Assembly (NCBI GenBank): GCA_002279935.1
Contig: NCCZ01000001.1
Span: forward strand, 1-64,000
DNA: 64,000 bases
Source: Hyphomicrobium sp. 12-62-95
GTDB taxonomy: Bacteria > Pseudomonadota > Alphaproteobacteria > Rhizobiales > Hyphomicrobiaceae
Reading direction: 5' to 3'
Every line of letters begins with the position of its first letter. Position 1 is the stretch's first letter. The notes beneath the pieces were generated by a model that saw nothing but the letters and a program-made list of their open reading frames with translations, was not told the origin of the DNA and did no database searches. This document shows positions 63,927-64,000 of this stretch, in pieces. Both the position numbers and the translations under genes were made by a program.

Positions 63927-64000
63927 ATGACATATGGTTTTTCAGTCATTTCAGCAGCGCAATCCGCCCCGCGGGCCGCCGTCCCGCCACCGTTGCCAGC
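63927..64000 (+). CDS. possible gene running off the right edge
   Basis: ATG 63927 opens a frame that has no stop before the window ends (24 codons, Ala/Pro-rich). AGGAAA six bases upstream would serve as Shine-Dalgarno. Too short to identify; support is the start context and the structured leader in front of it. Confidence 0.35.
   Translation, partial: MTYGFSVISAAQSAPRAAVPPPLP

Overview
The window looks like chromosomal DNA from a GC-rich alphaproteobacterium, most likely a member of Hyphomicrobiales and possibly Hyphomicrobium-like. That placement rests on gene families and gene order (aa3 oxidase operon followed by thrC and an M16 peptidase, split ATP synthase with b and b' subunits, CcrM methylase with a CtrA-type box, IalB and BcsS families), not on a database search. 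About 50 genes are supported. I saw no rRNA, tRNA, CRISPR array, insertion sequence or prophage.

Layout. 0.2-3 kb: a small secreted protein, a BcsS-like outer-membrane protein, a phasin-like protein and an IalB-family protein. 3.5-10.4 kb: the cytochrome c oxidase operon, comprising the subunits (coxB, coxA, coxC) and assembly factors (heme O synthase, CtaG, a 58-residue membrane protein, a DUF983 protein, SURF1). It runs on into threonine synthase, an M16 processing peptidase, a RimJ-type acetyltransferase and a large degenerate GGDEF/EAL protein (to 17.4 kb). 17.5-22.1 kb: YqgE, a DsbD N-domain protein, a peroxiredoxin, then a lower-GC pair of secreted proteins (DUF1254/DUF1214 and an unknown). 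22.3-24.7 kb: ispH-thrB-rnhA on the minus strand.

24.9-35.6 kb: a lipoprotein, the F0 sector of ATP synthase (atpI-a-c-b'-b, minus strand), smc, two DsbA-like proteins, a DUF721 protein and divergent mutY. 35.6-38.8 kb: a MoxYX/NarXL-like two-component pair and ccrM. 39-46 kb: a PepSY protein, a 631-residue membrane protein of unknown function, two tandem paralogues of unknown function, RNase HII, an ABC-F ATPase and a winged-helix regulator. 46-51 kb: glyS without an adjacent glyQ, a small membrane protein, a YdjM-like membrane hydrolase and a cation efflux pump. 51-54 kb: a FecR-domain protein convergent with a CHASE2 adenylate cyclase. 54.6-63.5 kb: prfC, an RlmL-like methyltransferase, bamB, a YfgM-like protein, panB, an unusual L,D-transpeptidase and NnrU. 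The last 400 bases are a structured leader running into what may be the start of another gene.

Functionally this is mostly core metabolism: aerobic respiration and ATP synthesis, threonine synthesis, envelope maturation (Dsb, BamB, YfgM, L,D-transpeptidase) and cell-cycle DNA methylation. I found no obvious new defence or mobile system. The best leads are regulatory or small: a perfect CtrA box upstream of ccrM, a stem-loop over the Shine-Dalgarno of the sensor kinase, two places where a plus-strand terminator has no gene in front of it, a structured leader at the right edge, and several unexplained proteins (the 631-residue membrane protein, the tandem 148-residue pair, the Pro-rich GGDEF/EAL protein).
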